This document shows positions 48,612 through 62,399 of a stretch of 64,000 nucleotides of DNA, piece by piece (position 1 is the first letter of the stretch; each line of letters opens with the position of its first letter). Below the pieces are notes generated by a model, which saw only the letters and a program-made list of their open reading frames with translations, made no database searches and was not told the origin of the DNA. The stretch is from Glycine soja. Its lineage: Eukaryota; Streptophyta; Magnoliopsida; Fabales; Fabaceae. The position numbers and the translations under genes are program-made. The DNA lies in contig NC_041003.1 of assembly GCF_004193775.1 (NCBI RefSeq), forward strand, positions 30,432,263 through 30,496,262, in the 5' to 3' direction.

Positions 48612-49080
48612 TATGCTGCCACATCAGCAAAATTGATGATTTAGAGAAGGAGAACATTCTCCCTTTTGTGTCTATCACTTCTCTTTTCCCTCTTCTTTCT
48701 TCATTGTTTCTCACAACAATAACAAAACCTATATCAAAACATTTCAATCAATCTTATCCACACTATTAAACTGGCCACATCAGCAAATTGATGATTTGGA
48801 GAAAGGAGAGCATTCTCCTTTTGTGTCTATCACTTCTCTTTTCCTTCTCTTCTTCAATTTTACTCACAAACATAACAAAACCTATATCAAAATATTTCAA
48901 TTCAATCTTACTCCTCACTCACTAGTAAGCTGCCACTTCAGCAAATTTGATAATTGGAGAAAGGAGAACATTCTCTTTTTTTTTGTCTATCACTTTTCTT
49001 TCTTTTTTTCCTTCTTCAATGTTACTCACAACATAACAAAACCTATATCAAAACATTTCAATTCAATCTTACTGACCTCC
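48612..49080 (+). repeat. Helitron-like tandem repeats, copy 2
   Basis: Three 'tgccac(a/t)tcagcaaa' units equivalent to 36157-36625, with indels. Confidence 0.8.
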
Positions 49081-49924
49081 AAATGCTTCTGATGTCACAT
49101 CCCTCATTCTTCAATGTTCTATATTAAATTCTTAACCATTTTCTTTACATTTTATATATCATTCAATTTTTTCATATTTAGTAATTTCTATTTCTAATAT
49201 ATTTTCTTACTCTATAAATATAAATAAAAATAAATATTTCACATAAACAAATTTCATGATCTAAATTAGTCTTCAAACTAATCTATAAAAAAAATATGTT
49301 GGTTAAACAAAGTTAAATTTAATTTGTTAAAAAAATATATTTCACATCAACTTTAACTATTACAAATATAAATTTATTTACTATCTCTCAATATTACATA
49401 TCACAAAATAATTTTTTAACATTAAATTACTTTAAAGAAATTTATATTGATTAATTTACTTAATATTTTTATTTTAATCCGATTTGCACTTTTAAATATA
49501 TTGCAACGAAGCTCCACTACATGTAGCGATAGGAGATATGATTTCAAAATTCAATATATTTTACAAGAGAGAAACTATACACTATACTAATTTAAGAATT
49601 GTTTCAACAAATGATGCATACAACCTGTCAAATGAACATTCAAAGAATATATATATAAAATTGAGTTCCTCACTATTATGTTGTCTGTCAGCAAAATTGA
49701 TGATTTGGAGAAAGGAGAAATTGAAATTATTTTTTCTAAATTTAATTTTTATATTTTGAGATGTTTCTTTACTATCTTAAGTATTATTGTTAATTCAAGT
49801 ATTTAATAAATAAATAATTTTAATTCAATTAAGGCCATATCATACTTTTTGCTTACAATAATTTTTTATATTTTATTTACTATAATATTTTAATTTACTA
49901 ACAATTATATTTTAATAATTGTTT

Positions 49925-50870
49925 TTTTAGGTGAGTATTCAATAATCAATCAGTACAATGATCTATATCAACCTAGACAATCCTAATTTTGCAAAGTTCA
50001 AGACAGGTAAAATGAACTTTTCCTTTTATTTTAATTTATTATACACATTTTGTAATATTCAACAAAAAAAATCGTCAGTTATTTCTTATTCTTTGATTGA
50101 TGTAGTTAAAAAATTTAAATTTTATTCTAAATAATTACTTTGTAGAAAAAAATGAGACACATCAAATAAAAGAACTATCTTCTCAAGTTCTTGCCACATT
50201 AATCTTGACAAGAGAATCTAAAAAAATAAAAGATCTTTGCAGATATATGTCCATGAAATGGGTATGATATGCTAATTACATACCTTCATTATCATAATGT
50301 TCAATAATACTTTAATTTTTCTTAGTTTTTACATAATATAAAATAATAGGATAATGTGTTCACTAGTCATGCAATAATCAACGAGAGGCGACAGTTTGTT
50401 GGAATAATGTTGCATGTGAGATATGCCAAAAAAAGTTACAAAAAGATGAAATCAAATGCACTTGTAAGAGAATGCAAACAACCAATTCAAGTTACCAACA
50501 ACAAGGTTAATGTTTTGTATTAATGAATTATTTTTTATAACATAATTAAATAAATATTAAATTTAAATCTTGTTTAGGTTCAAGATACAAAAATTGAAAG
50601 TATTTATAACATGGTGTAGCAACATTCATAATGTTCAATCAAGATGCGCAACAAATTCGAAACCAACAACATCTAAACTCCTTCACACCCAAAATGCAAA
50701 TAGGTTGACATAACCCCCATATTGTTACCCTTTGCAAACACACTTTTATTTTTGAAATCATGATACACAACTCATAACTTGAAGGAAGGATTTCAAACCT
50801 ATACCGCCGCAACGGACTGTTTATCCCAAAAAAATATCATTCGCATGATCCTTTCCTCAAAGAAATTAAA
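49925..50870 (+). pseudogene. RPA1-like remnant, copy 2
   Basis: Equivalent to 37496-38455 but with frameshifts in every exon. The zinc-ribbon cysteines can only be followed by switching frames. Confidence 0.75.
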
Positions 50871-51034
50871 CAGGTAACCATATTTATAATTTATTTCATT
50901 TTTACTTCTTGTCAAAAAAAATTAATAGTTTATCCAATAATTAATATTTATTAAAAAAAGGAGCCTACTTCACCACAACAAATATCATTAGAGAGTAAGG
51001 TTGAAGAACTAATTATATGTCAAGCCAAAGTTAC

Positions 51035-51565
51035 TGATGAGGACACAACAAGGACAAGGACATGAAGCACTTGAAGGGCCCAATGACAAGGGCAGACTTA
51101 ACAGGCCCAACACGTCATAGCAGACAAGGCTGGTCATTTGTATAGCTGCCATTGATGATGATTGAAGGCCAAGTTGAGAAAGATGAAGGCCAGAGGCAGA
51201 GGCACTACCAAGACTTATTAATTGTGCTGAGGCCCAACTAATTAAAGCCCAAGTTAATATTTTTTAGTTATAATTTTTATTTATTGTAATTTTGGCCCAA
51301 ACTGTTTAGAAGGCCCACTGTCTATTTTATCTTTGTTCAGATCACTTAAGTATTGGTTTTGTTTTTCAATAAAGGACTTTTGGCATTTTATAAAATTTGG
51401 TGAGAGCTTCTCTCTGGGTTCCTTGTTGAACCAATATCAGGACTTATTCAAGGTAATCCCTTGATGGCGTCTACACCCTGACTTATCTTCCTTCACTGGA
51501 AGTGGCGTCATCCAAAATCTCCGTAGCCTGTATTCAACGATCCGCTCCTAGTCAGGTTCACATCA
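51035..51565 (+). mobile_element. Gypsy 5' LTR, copy 2
   Basis: TGATGAGGACAC start and cacatca end as in copy 1. The primer site that follows carries an extra base (tggtatcagaggc). Confidence 0.7.
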
Positions 51566-52674
51566 TCTGGTATCAGAGGCTTCGACTCTTGATACAAGTT
51601 CTATCCTATCCTTATTTCCTCCTATTTTTTTTTCTTTGTAATTTGTCTAGGTTCATGTTTTTGTCCTGTTCTGTTATTTGCGTTCTTGTTTACATTTTGT
51701 TTCGTTCTGTTTGCGTCTTGTGTTCTGTTATTGGCGTTCTTGTTTTGTTCTTGTCACGTTCTTTTCTTGTTTCTTGTGTCTTTCAGACTTTTATGTCAAA
51801 AAAAAATCGTTTGAGTTCTTGTTTTCTTGTTCTTGTGCTGTTCATATTGTATTTTGTCTTCTGTTCATAACTTTTGTTTCAGCCTATTCGAGTTCTGTTG
51901 GGGTAAAAATTGCCTAATTGCCGAATGCTAATTGTTCAAATTTGCTAATGATGATGCTATTGAATGAATTCTAATAGCTGGACGTCTGAAAAAAAAAGAA
52001 AAAAGGAAAAAAAGAACGAAAAAAAAAAAGAAAAAAGAAAGAAGAAAAAAGAGAGAGAAAGAAAGAAAGACAAAAAAGAGGAAATAGTTGCAAAAAAAAA
52101 GTTTGGAAGAGTTTGGGTGTTCGATCTTTGAACACGAAATTGAGGCATTTAGAGGTCTTTTTTTGGAAAGAAATCGTGATCAATCCCCTTATCTAGATTC
52201 TCCTCTGAATTCTAGCGTGTTTTGATATATAGTGGGCCTCAAACGGACAACCATAGCAAAAGTTATGAGCATTTGATTTACTTGTCCTATATGTTGCCTA
52301 TCTATTATTCCTATCTAAATCTTATCTGTTACGCCTATCTAATATCTTATTTGTTATCCTATCTATAATCTTATTTGTTATCAATATGTTACCCAAATTA
52401 AAGCTAATATGTTATCCAAATCCAAATCAAATTGTCTGTGATCATTATTTGTTTTTCCTTTTATTTTATATTCCTTGTGTGTCTAATTTGGTCCATCCAG
52501 GAACTTAAGAGGAAATACAAGTGGTAAAGGCAGAGGAATACATTACACAAAAGCCTATTGAGAGCATCAAGCACGAGTGTACTACCATCTAAGAGTTAAA
52601 CACGTGAGTAGAGTGTGGTGAGGTCCTGAAACCCTTAATAATTTTTATTGCACATTTTTTTTCCTGTTGAATTA

Positions 52675-53846
52675 TGGCTGGAGCAGATGGTGGTGGTGGA
52701 CGAGTAATCATCAGTTGGACGGAGCTAACGTTGTTACTGGATGCGGATGAATGCACAAATGCAACGTTTGCTGGACCGTACCAATGAGGACGGTCTATGG
52801 CGACTAAGTTTTGGAGAACCAAGCAATCGAATGCTAGACGAAATATAGATGGAATAGAGGTAACAATGTGGCGGTAATGACGGACCGAGGCAGAATTGGG
52901 GTTGAGGGGAGTAAAGCTCATGTTCCTCCTTCAAAGGTAGAAGTGTCCAGATGCCTACCTGGACTGGGAAATGAAGATTGAGCATGTATTTGCCTGCAAT
53001 GACTACCTGATGAGCAGAAAGTCGAGCTAGCAGCAGCTAAATTCTCCGACTATGCCTTGTTTGGGGGTGCATAAATACCAGAGAGAAATGCTGAAGAGAG
53101 ACATGAGAGGTAGATACATGGACTGAGATAAAAAGGTGATGAGAAAAAGGTATGTGCCCACTAGTATAACAGAACCATGCGACAGAAACTCCAAGGGCTG
53201 TCCCAAGGGAATTTAACCGGGGAAAGATATTAAAGAGATGGAAATGGCGTTAGTGAGGCCAAATCGAAGAGGACTCCGAAACACAATGGCTCATTCCTGA
53301 ATGGTCTAAACCCTGAAATCAGAATGTTGTTGAATTACAGAGTATGTGGCGTTGGATGACTTGTATAGGGCGCTCCGGGGATGTTGAACCAGCAAAATTA
53401 AAAGAAAAAGTGCAACAAGGAGAACTCACCCAAATACTTACAACCAGAACTGGACCAAGTGAGATCCAAGAAGGAGGGAGGTGATTCATTCTGCCTGCAG
53501 CCACATCCTGCATGGAAAGTTACAGCGTTCCCTTTCAGTGTAGGTGGAAGCAAACATCAACACCTCCACTTCCTCATCCAATACTGGAACTAGAAATAAA
53601 ATGTTTCAAGTGCTTAGGCAGAGACATATTGCTTCTGAATGCCAACCAGGAGGACCATGATCATGAAGGCTGATGAAGAAATCACTACGTGAGTTTGAAA
53701 TCAAGTGAGAGAAGAAGTGGAAGAAGAGATATGAGAGGAAAGCTTATGCAGACGTGATATGTTGATGGTGAGTAAGGCTTGTTGGAAATCAAATGAGCCA
53801 CTGGATGACATTTCAAGAGATAATATTTTCCACACAGGTTGTGTAA
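52675..53846 (+). pseudogene. Gypsy gag-protease remnant, copy 2
   Basis: Gag begins at ATG 52675 and is broken by indels throughout. It stops at 53846 just after the zinc-knuckle and acidic region, where copy 3 DNA starts. Equivalent to 40288 to about 41460. Confidence 0.85.
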
Positions 53847-55470
53847 TAAATATAAAAGTTAAAAATGAATGACTTTTTTAAAAAATTAAGTAAAATTAGT
53901 AATATTTAAAGGGTAACAAAATATGTAATTCAACCAAACTTTGTAGTAGTCATAGCTAAATTTTTAGATTTGAAATTACTGGGGTTAAACCTTAATAGTT
54001 CTTTATCATTTAATCTGTGTGCTTTATGGTGTCATATTGCCTTATAGGAGAAACAAAGGAGAACATGGAAGGAAAAAAACTAACTAATATAAATTCCTCA
54101 TAACTAAAAATAAGTGAACAAAAACTAGATGCTATGACAATATTTAAATATGTTTAATTTTAATTTATCTATTTTCAATAGTAACTTTTCATCAAAATAT
54201 TTATCAAAATTGAAAAATTAATTAAAAGTTACAAAATTAATTTTTTTTACATGATATTGTTATTTAACTTATTAAATTAGAAATATTTAGTTAGTAAATT
54301 AACTGTTAAGCTTACTAGTAAAGACATAATAATATAAAATATATATTTATGACTTTTACATAACTTCTTATTGACTTTGTGCCACAATGATGACAATGGC
54401 ACGACCCCATCCCTAGAGAATGCCTAAGCCATCCTAGACAAATTTTAAGCATCACATTATATTCATAAGTAACTAGCTATAGAAATTCAATACCTCTCAT
54501 ATGGAAAATGCACTACGGGAAGGTAATATCATCATTATTATTATTATTACTAGTTGAAAAATAGACATTTTGTGTCTTGTGCCTTAATTGTCTTTTTTTT
54601 AGTTGGATGTGGGTGTAATAATTATCATGTTAAAATTTATTAAATAATAATTACTTGTAATTGGGAGTGTTTTTTTTTAAAGTAATAGAAGAATAAATTA
54701 AGACTAATAACAAATGTATATAGAAATAATTACCTTTATTAGCAATTATAAATTTACCTTGTATTGCTAGTGACCAAAGTCAAACCACAGAAACAACAAC
54801 AACTACCAAGCAAATAATGCCCCCAATTCCATTGCCGTATCTTCTCTTGAACAATCAACCTCATTACTTTCACTCAAAAGGTAAGAAATGTTAGTAACTG
54901 AAAAGGTAATGCCAGAATGTAACCCATCCTACTATAATAGCCCACATTACTAAAAAATATACATTTAATATCGTCAATTTAACATCGATTACAAGATAAA
55001 CCAATGTTAAATTGTATGTGGTGGCATTTCCGTAAATAACTGGAGCTTCTTAACATCGTTTTTGAAAAATCGATGTTGTTAGTAATTGCTTTTGGTTTTC
55101 TCGAATCCCAAATTGCTTCTTAACGACTCCTGAATCATTTTTCTTAAATCATAGACCATTCCTTATCTTTTGGTTTTCTCGACGTTTTCCTTAAATAAAC
55201 GTTGGTGGCGGCTCCCCAATTTTCTTTCTTGGAAAACACTTTCTTTATCTTGTTTTAATCATTGTCCTGTCCTAACCCATGTTGTGACAACACTTATCAA
55301 ATCATTTAGGATCACCATTTTTTTGTAGTTTTTAATGAAAGTTTAAATGTAAAATGAAATCCAATTCAATGTAAACACTTAAGTTACTAATGTAACCTTA
55401 ACTTTGGGCATAACTAACCAGTAAATATCGTTGTACCTATGTGATAGAGGTTGAATTATCTATTCATAAT
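53847..55470. other. AT-rich flank, copy 3
   Basis: Equivalent to 28950-30566, including the decayed CACTA-like subterminal units at about 54945-55085. No gene. Confidence 0.5.
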
Positions 55471-56363
55471 ATATAAAAGCTGAGTTCTTCACTATTATAT
55501 TACAAGAAAAATGACCTATACCTACGGACAAAAACTATCACTATAAATAAAAAAAATCCATAGGTAAATGTATGATAGACTTTGTCCTATGGATGTTTCT
55601 TCCGTCAACTTTGAGGGGGCATATAGTGACGACTAATTGTCTGTCACTATAGGTTTTACCTACTATGTATAATGTGTAGGTAAAAGTCATTAACTTCTAC
55701 TTACATCTCCTAACTATAGGTAAAAGTCTTTAATATGTACCTATCATCTTCAACTGTAGGTAAATATGTTTAACATGAACACCTCTAATAAGAAGACAAT
55801 TCTAGGGTGCCAATTTGAGAGCCTAACTGGAAAGGTTATGACCTATTTGGTAACTAGGGATGCACCTTGGCATTGCAATCTGCCCTCCTCAACCTTGCCT
55901 TGCTATAACATGAGTGTCCAAATACTATTTTTCCTTAAATTATTACTAGCTGGAAGCTTCTGGCGGTTTGAATCGTGAGTCCAAAGAATGTTCTGGTTTA
56001 GCCTTGGGAAAACTAGAATCAGCAACAGGCTTTGCATTGTTATGTTGAGTTAATCCAACCACTGCCTTTATTCATGTGATTATCAATGTTTACTCTTGCT
56101 GCACTCACTTCTTGACCTTCTGGTTTGTGATTCTTGACATCAAGAAAAATTAAATGCTTGATTACAATCAGCATCCCTGTAATTTAAGTGTGAAAGAACT
56201 ACTCCTACTGCACTCACTTCCTGTCTCCTTGTCTGCCTATCATAACATACAAGAAAAAAGGTAAAATTTTGTTTGGGGTTATGATGGATTTGAAGATGCA
56301 ATAAGCTCTTGAGGACAAATGCAACAAGTGGTCAAGCCAAGTCAAACAACACCCAACACTCAC

Positions 56364-56745
56364 ATGAAGTGTGACATTTTGAACTTGACACAACAACTGA
56401 TATGGAAGATTGGGGTAGTTTGGAATTTGTGATGTTGTTGTTCTTCTAGTAGAAGCTGCCACATGTTCATATTCAAATAAAAGGAAACAATATGCTTCAG
56501 CAAACCAAAACAAACAAAGTCATCACCTCAGAATCTTGGCTAAATATTGAAAAGAAACTAATGAGTTAGAGATTAAAAGAAGCAATGTAAGAAAAATTAT
56601 TACTTTGAAAAGAGAACAAGAGATTCATTCACCTGCTCACTATGTCCCTGAGGGAAGTAAAACACAAGGCTCCCAACCTGGGGTAATGACACAAGAGGCC
56701 CTGCACAAGCATGCCATAACTCTGAATTCAAAGTCTTTCTGACCC
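56364..56745 (-). pseudogene. ARF fragment, copy 3
   Basis: Exons 56364-56462 and 56633-56745 encode the same ARF segments as copy 1 without new frameshifts. Confidence 0.9.
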
Positions 56746-59700
56746 CTGAAAATTTTTTAGTAGCATCACACAAGCATATCATTAAAATGCAACCAAAAGG
56801 GTAAAAAATGATTTTCCAAAACAAAAAAAGAAAGAATAGGGACAACAAGAAGTAGTGTGCATGCTACCAAGTCCTACCCCTTTGCAACTTTAAGCTATTT
56901 ATATCATTTAAATAATTAAGACCAAAACAAAGAAACTAGCAGTATACTTGTATTAAATGAAAAAAAATGAAATTAAATAACAGATGTAAAAGTTGAAGAG
57001 ATAAGAAACCAGATATAAGGGATGACTAAGTACCATCACAGTATTTTGAAAGAATATTAAGGAATACCAATAAATGAATATGAAAAAAATGAATATGAAA
57101 AATCAAATAGTTATAATAACGTACATAATCAAATTTGGAAGGTAGTTATATAAGGAATACCAATAAATGAATATGAAAAAAATGAAATTAAATAAAAGAT
57201 GTAAAAGTTGAAGAGATAAGAAACCGGATATAAGGGATGACTAAGTACCATCACAGTATTTTGAAAGAATATTAAGGAGAAGAGCACCCTATCCAGCCTA
57301 TAGGATGCAAAGAATCAAGGATAAAATTAGGTAAATGACCAGTCAAAGTAGAAACGCGTCAGTTTAACATTAATAAATTATAAGGACACATCCCATAAGA
57401 CAACCTAAAAGTGTTATGTGTGTGTAAGTATGTATGTATTTATATTAAATAACAAGTTGTGCAAGCTAATAATTACCTCTCACAAGACAACACAAGCTTT
57501 GCATCAGGATCAGTTTCAGCATTCTGCATGAGATGGCGGCTTAAAGCCCGCCCAACCAACTATCTTCTCTGCATCTGCAATATAGCAAAAATGTTATATG
57601 AGATATTTAAGCAGCAAATCCTTAAGCACATACTGGTAGAAAATACTAGTATGTGCTTTCGATACAAGTCACAAGTGTTTTTGAGATCTTTTCTACTGGA
57701 AATATAGAGTTTTTTTCAGTAGAGAAGCTCTTAAAAGAGCTTCTAGCCTTGTATCCAAACAGGCTCTAAGTGTCTAATCCTTAATGCACAAGGTCTCGAG
57801 TCCTTCACACTCCACCCCACAACGGCTCAAAACCTATAAATAAAATTAAATGAAAACAGTTAAGAACATCATCACAACAATTATAGTCTACACAGCTCAA
57901 ATTATTTAACATCTTTAATTATTTTTTTCTTTAGTACACCAAGTCATGAACATGTTTAATTCCAACTTAAATTTTAATATATTTTTTTAAAATTATCAAT
58001 AACCAAAAATAACATCTTAGCACAATATAAGGTACTAGTATTTGTCATAAATCTAATATATAATGTATATATTTAAAATATTTATTTATTATAAATTTTA
58101 GTTATATAAATATAAATATTTGTTCTATGTAATATAGAGGTTAAAATACTGTTATATATATTATTTGAAATTTGGATTGATGTCCACAAATCAGAATTGG
58201 TGGATTGACCCATGCCCCCGAGAAAGGGTAGGATGTGGACATTTGATAGTTGGCACTTTCCAGTTGCAGGTCATGTAACTCAACAAACATCCAAAATGTA
58301 CGGCTAAACATGCAACATCATCACACTCACGCATACCAATCTTTAATTAAGAAAAATGAAAAGTTTAACATAAGCATAACTAATTATTCATCTTTTTTGT
58401 TGAATTAACTAATTATTCATTTGATGCTTAGAAACGGATTGAAAATGTATCATGGGATTTAATTGAATTGTTAAAAAGAGTTGTTAAAAAGAAAAGAAAA
58501 GAGTCATGTTTCTCATATTAGCTTAGTCTATATCACAGTATGAAAGAGTTGTTAGGAAGAAAGAAAAGAAAAGAAAGCAACATGAAAAGGTAAAGCTAAA
58601 ATATTGATTTTGGACCATAGTTGATAAAAGCAACACCCAAGATATAAAATCCAAATGCTTATTACAAAATTCAAATACAAAATAATATAAATGAAGCAAG
58701 AAGTATAGACGAAAAGAGAATAAATTATATATGAATGAAGCAACTGCTGCTAAAAGCCACGTGGCATTTTCTCATTTCAATTCACCTAAATATTATTCCA
58801 GCTAAATAATTTTTTTCACATATATGGTACAATTTCTTCAACAATCAACTTGTCCCTGCTTCAGATTTTAGCTCATAAAGTAGAGTAACTGACAACTTAC
58901 CATCTATATTTAGTAAATTTATTGGGTGAGTAAGAAAAACTGCAAGGTTTTTTGGTTGATGAAGGGTAAACTAAGTTTTGCTTTCAAAACAAAAACCTGA
59001 GTTTTTTTGGAAGGACCTGTTTGAGAGCATTTTATTATGAGAAATACAAGTTTAGAGGGGAGGGGGATGTAGGGGTGAGTTAGAATTGAATTAAAAAATT
59101 TTCTATCATCCAATTTTTAATAGAATACAATGGTCTCATTTGATTCATGTAGCTGACTTCACATAGAGGGAACATATTCTAATTGTTGTAGTTGTTGTCA
59201 TTGACATTGCTGTTGGAGCTGGAATATAGAGGTGGATTAGAATTGAATTTGCACAAATTTGCGTGTACCTGCGTGTGCTTGATCTTGCACAAATTTGCAC
59301 TTATTGTCTGATCTTTCAACACAAAATTGCAACTCCTACTTGAGCCAATAGTAAAGTTGGGTGTGCAAATTAAAACATTCGGATTCTACAGCAACAACAA
59401 AATCAAATTCCAAGTAAACAAAAATTTGGACTTTGGAGTGAACTTGAATTTCACTCAGAAACAAAAACAAATAACAATAAATAAATAAATTACCTACGCA
59501 GACTGAGACAAGAGTAACTGTGTTAAATAAATTACCTGTAATAGAAAACAAGTCCGATGAGGGAGACATTTTAGCTGAAGACCAAAGAAGAGCATCATTT
59601 CAGTAACTGTGTTAATTTATTTTTTCCAATGCTTGGACTTATTGCTACAAATTGTAATAAATTTCCCTCTACTATGATACCTATAAGGAAAGATGTAATA

Positions 59701-60258
59701 AACAACTACCATTTTTAAGGAGATGGGTAAAAATATCCCCCATAGTCAAAGCCAGATCAGAATTTTCACAGCTCATAGCAGGTGTTTATGCATTAATAGG
59801 TTATTCAATCGAAGATGTACAAATTTAGTTATTCAATCAAAGATGTACAAATTTAGTTCCATTCCTTCTTGCCAATTGCCATATAAACCCGCTACGTCTA
59901 AATCACTCCCTTCAATCATAATCTTATACGTTGTCCTAATTCCTAAAACCCGCTACGGTTTCAATAAGCTTTAACCTAGTTGTAATTCTCGCAAATCCAA
60001 CATAATAACAATCAAACTTTATAGGAGAGTACACAAGTACAGATCAAGATAAAGAGAACATAATTTATCACACATTTCGTCACCAACGACTATAATCCTT
60101 TCAACATAAACTCAAAAACCAAATAGGTCCTATAACCTAATCAGTTGTCTAAGTTGGCGGAGTGAGATGAAGATTTTTAGTATCAGAAATTGAATTTAGG
60201 CAAGGTATTTAAAAAAATAGTGAAAGAAAACAATTACTGAAAGATGATAGGAATTGAC

Positions 60259-60508
60259 CTTCTTCTCAATTACAGTAGAGTGAAGTGATGAAGGAATCTG
60301 CTGGGATTGGAGACCCTCGCATCTCTTCTTATGCAAACTCTCTTCCCTATGGTTCTTTCGAATCTCCATCATGGTATCCCCTCGGCGCCGGTGACCTTCA
60401 TCGGAGTCCACAGCGACCTTGTAGCGGTTCCAACGAACCTCGGTCCTGGTGTTGGCAGAAGGTCGATACGACTTCGTGTTGGATTTGGAATTGGATTCGG
60501 GTTTGAGA
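60259..60508 (-). pseudogene. Importin-alpha IBB fragment, copy 3
   Basis: Same as 35355-35604, with two substitutions at about 60434 and 60457. Confidence 0.87.
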
Positions 60509-61059
60509 TGGCAACGAAGTGAAGAGGGTTTGGGGGTTTTATTGTTTGGGAGTTTGAAAAGAGAGTGTTTATTGAATTGGGGGCAGAAGTGTGGTTCTAT
60601 TGCTCTTTCTTCGGTATGTTAATAATTATTTTAATATGTTAAAATAATTATTTTAATATGAGAAAATAGTGAAAATATTGTATGTTATTGAGTTTGTGAT
60701 TAACTTTCTTAAAATAATTATTTTAATATATTTGTTTTTATTGTATTTTACTTACACTATTATTTGTAGGTAGAAACTTTTTAAATTTTATTTACACCAA
60801 TGGACCGTAGGTACAAGTTTGATAGGATTTTACCAACACTAAGTAATCTTAGGTATAAGTTTTTTGAAATTTTACCAACACTAAGCATTTGTAAGTAGAA
60901 GTTATTTTGAGTTTTACCTACACCAAATAAAAGTAAGTACAAACTTTTGAATTTACCTATGACAAACAATTGTAGGTATAAGTATTTTTTGACTTTTACC
61001 TACACTAATTTATATGTGTAGACAAAAGCCTTCGTAGGCATATGTCATTTTTTTTTGTA

Positions 61060-61530
61060 TATGCTGCCACATCAGCAAAATTGATGATTTAGAGAAAGGA
61101 GAACATTCTCCTTTTGTGTCTATCACTTCTCTTTTCCCTCTTCCTTCTTCATTGTTTCTCACAACATAACAAAACCTATATCAAAACATTTCAATTCAAT
61201 CTTACTCCACACTATTAAACTGCCACATCAGCAAAATTGATGATTTGGAGAAAGGAGAGCATTCTCCTTTTGTGTTTATCACTTCTCTTTTCCTTCTTCC
61301 TTCTTCAATTTTACTCACAACATAACAAAACCTATATCAAAATATTTCAATTCAATCTTACTCCTCACTCACTAGTAAGCTGCCACTTCAGCAAATTTGA
61401 TAATTTGGAGAAAGGAGAACATTCTTTTTTTTTTTTGTCTATCACTTCTCTTTTCTTTTTTCCTTCTTCAATGTTACTCACAACATAACAAAACCTATAT
61501 CAAAACATTTCAATTCAATCTTACTGACCT
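61060..61530 (+). repeat. Helitron-like tandem repeats, copy 3
   Basis: Equivalent to 36157-36625. The third unit has a longer T run (about 61425). Confidence 0.88.
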
Positions 61531-62399
61531 CCAAATGCTTCTGATGTTCACATCCCTCATTCTTCAATGTTCTATATTAAATTCTATAACCATTTTCTTT
61601 TACATTTTATATATCATTCAATTTTTTCATATTAGTAATTTCTAATTTCTAACATATTTTCTACTCTATAAATATAAATAAAAATAAATATTTCACATAA
61701 AAAAATTTCATGATCTAAAATTAGTTTTCAAACTAATCTATAAAAAAAATATGTTGGTTAAACAAAGTTAAAATTTAATTTGTAAAAAAATATATTTCAC
61801 ATTAACTTTAACTATTACAAATATAAATTTATTTACTATCTCCAATATTACATATCACAAAATTTAATTTTTTTAACATTAAATTACTTTAAAGAAATTT
61901 TATATTGATTAAATTTACTTAATATTTTTAATTTTAATCCGATTTGCACTTTTAAATATATTGCAACGGAAGCTCCACTACATGTAGCGATAGGGAGAAT
62001 ATGATTTCAAAATTCAATAATATTTTACAAGAGGGAAACTTATACACTATACATAATTTAAGAATTGTTTCAACAAATGATGCATACAAACCTGTCAAAT
62101 GAACATTCAAAGAATAATATATAAAATTTGAGTTCCTCACTATTATGTTGTCATGTCAGCAAAATTGATGATTTGGAGAAAGGAGAAATTGAAATTATTT
62201 TTCTAAATTTAATTTTTATATTTTGAGATGTTTCTTTACTATCTTAAGTATTATTGTTAATTCAACGTATTTAATAAATAAATAATTTTAATTCAATTAA
62301 GCCTATATCATACTTTTTGCTTACAATAATTTTTTTATATTTTATTTACTATAATAATTTTAATTTACTAACAATTATATTTTAATAATTGTTTTTTAG

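Larger units (their letters stand above)
42708..53846. other. Indel-rich block, probable unpolished assembly patch
   Basis: Before about 42708 and after 53846 the sequence is clean. Between them nearly every line differs from the matching parts of copies 1 and 3 by single-base gains or losses, mostly in homopolymers; substitutions are rarer. RT is in one frame up to about 42707 and is then broken every few dozen bases. This is the error profile of raw long reads rather than of mutation. Gene calls inside the block should not be trusted at base level. Confidence 0.8.
43973..53846. repeat. Large repeated block, copy 2 (5'-truncated)
   Basis: Matches 31452 to about 41460 of copy 1. Begins inside CACTA-D at the ARF fragment and ends in gag/protease. 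It joins pol on the left (microhomology 'caag') and the 28950-equivalent on the right. Confidence 0.92.
55499..61059 (+). mobile_element. CACTA-D copy 3, complete
   Basis: Left end attacaagaaaaatgac (one base changed from copy 1); right end ...ttgta at 61059; TAT on both sides. Same captured genes as copy 1. Confidence 0.72.
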
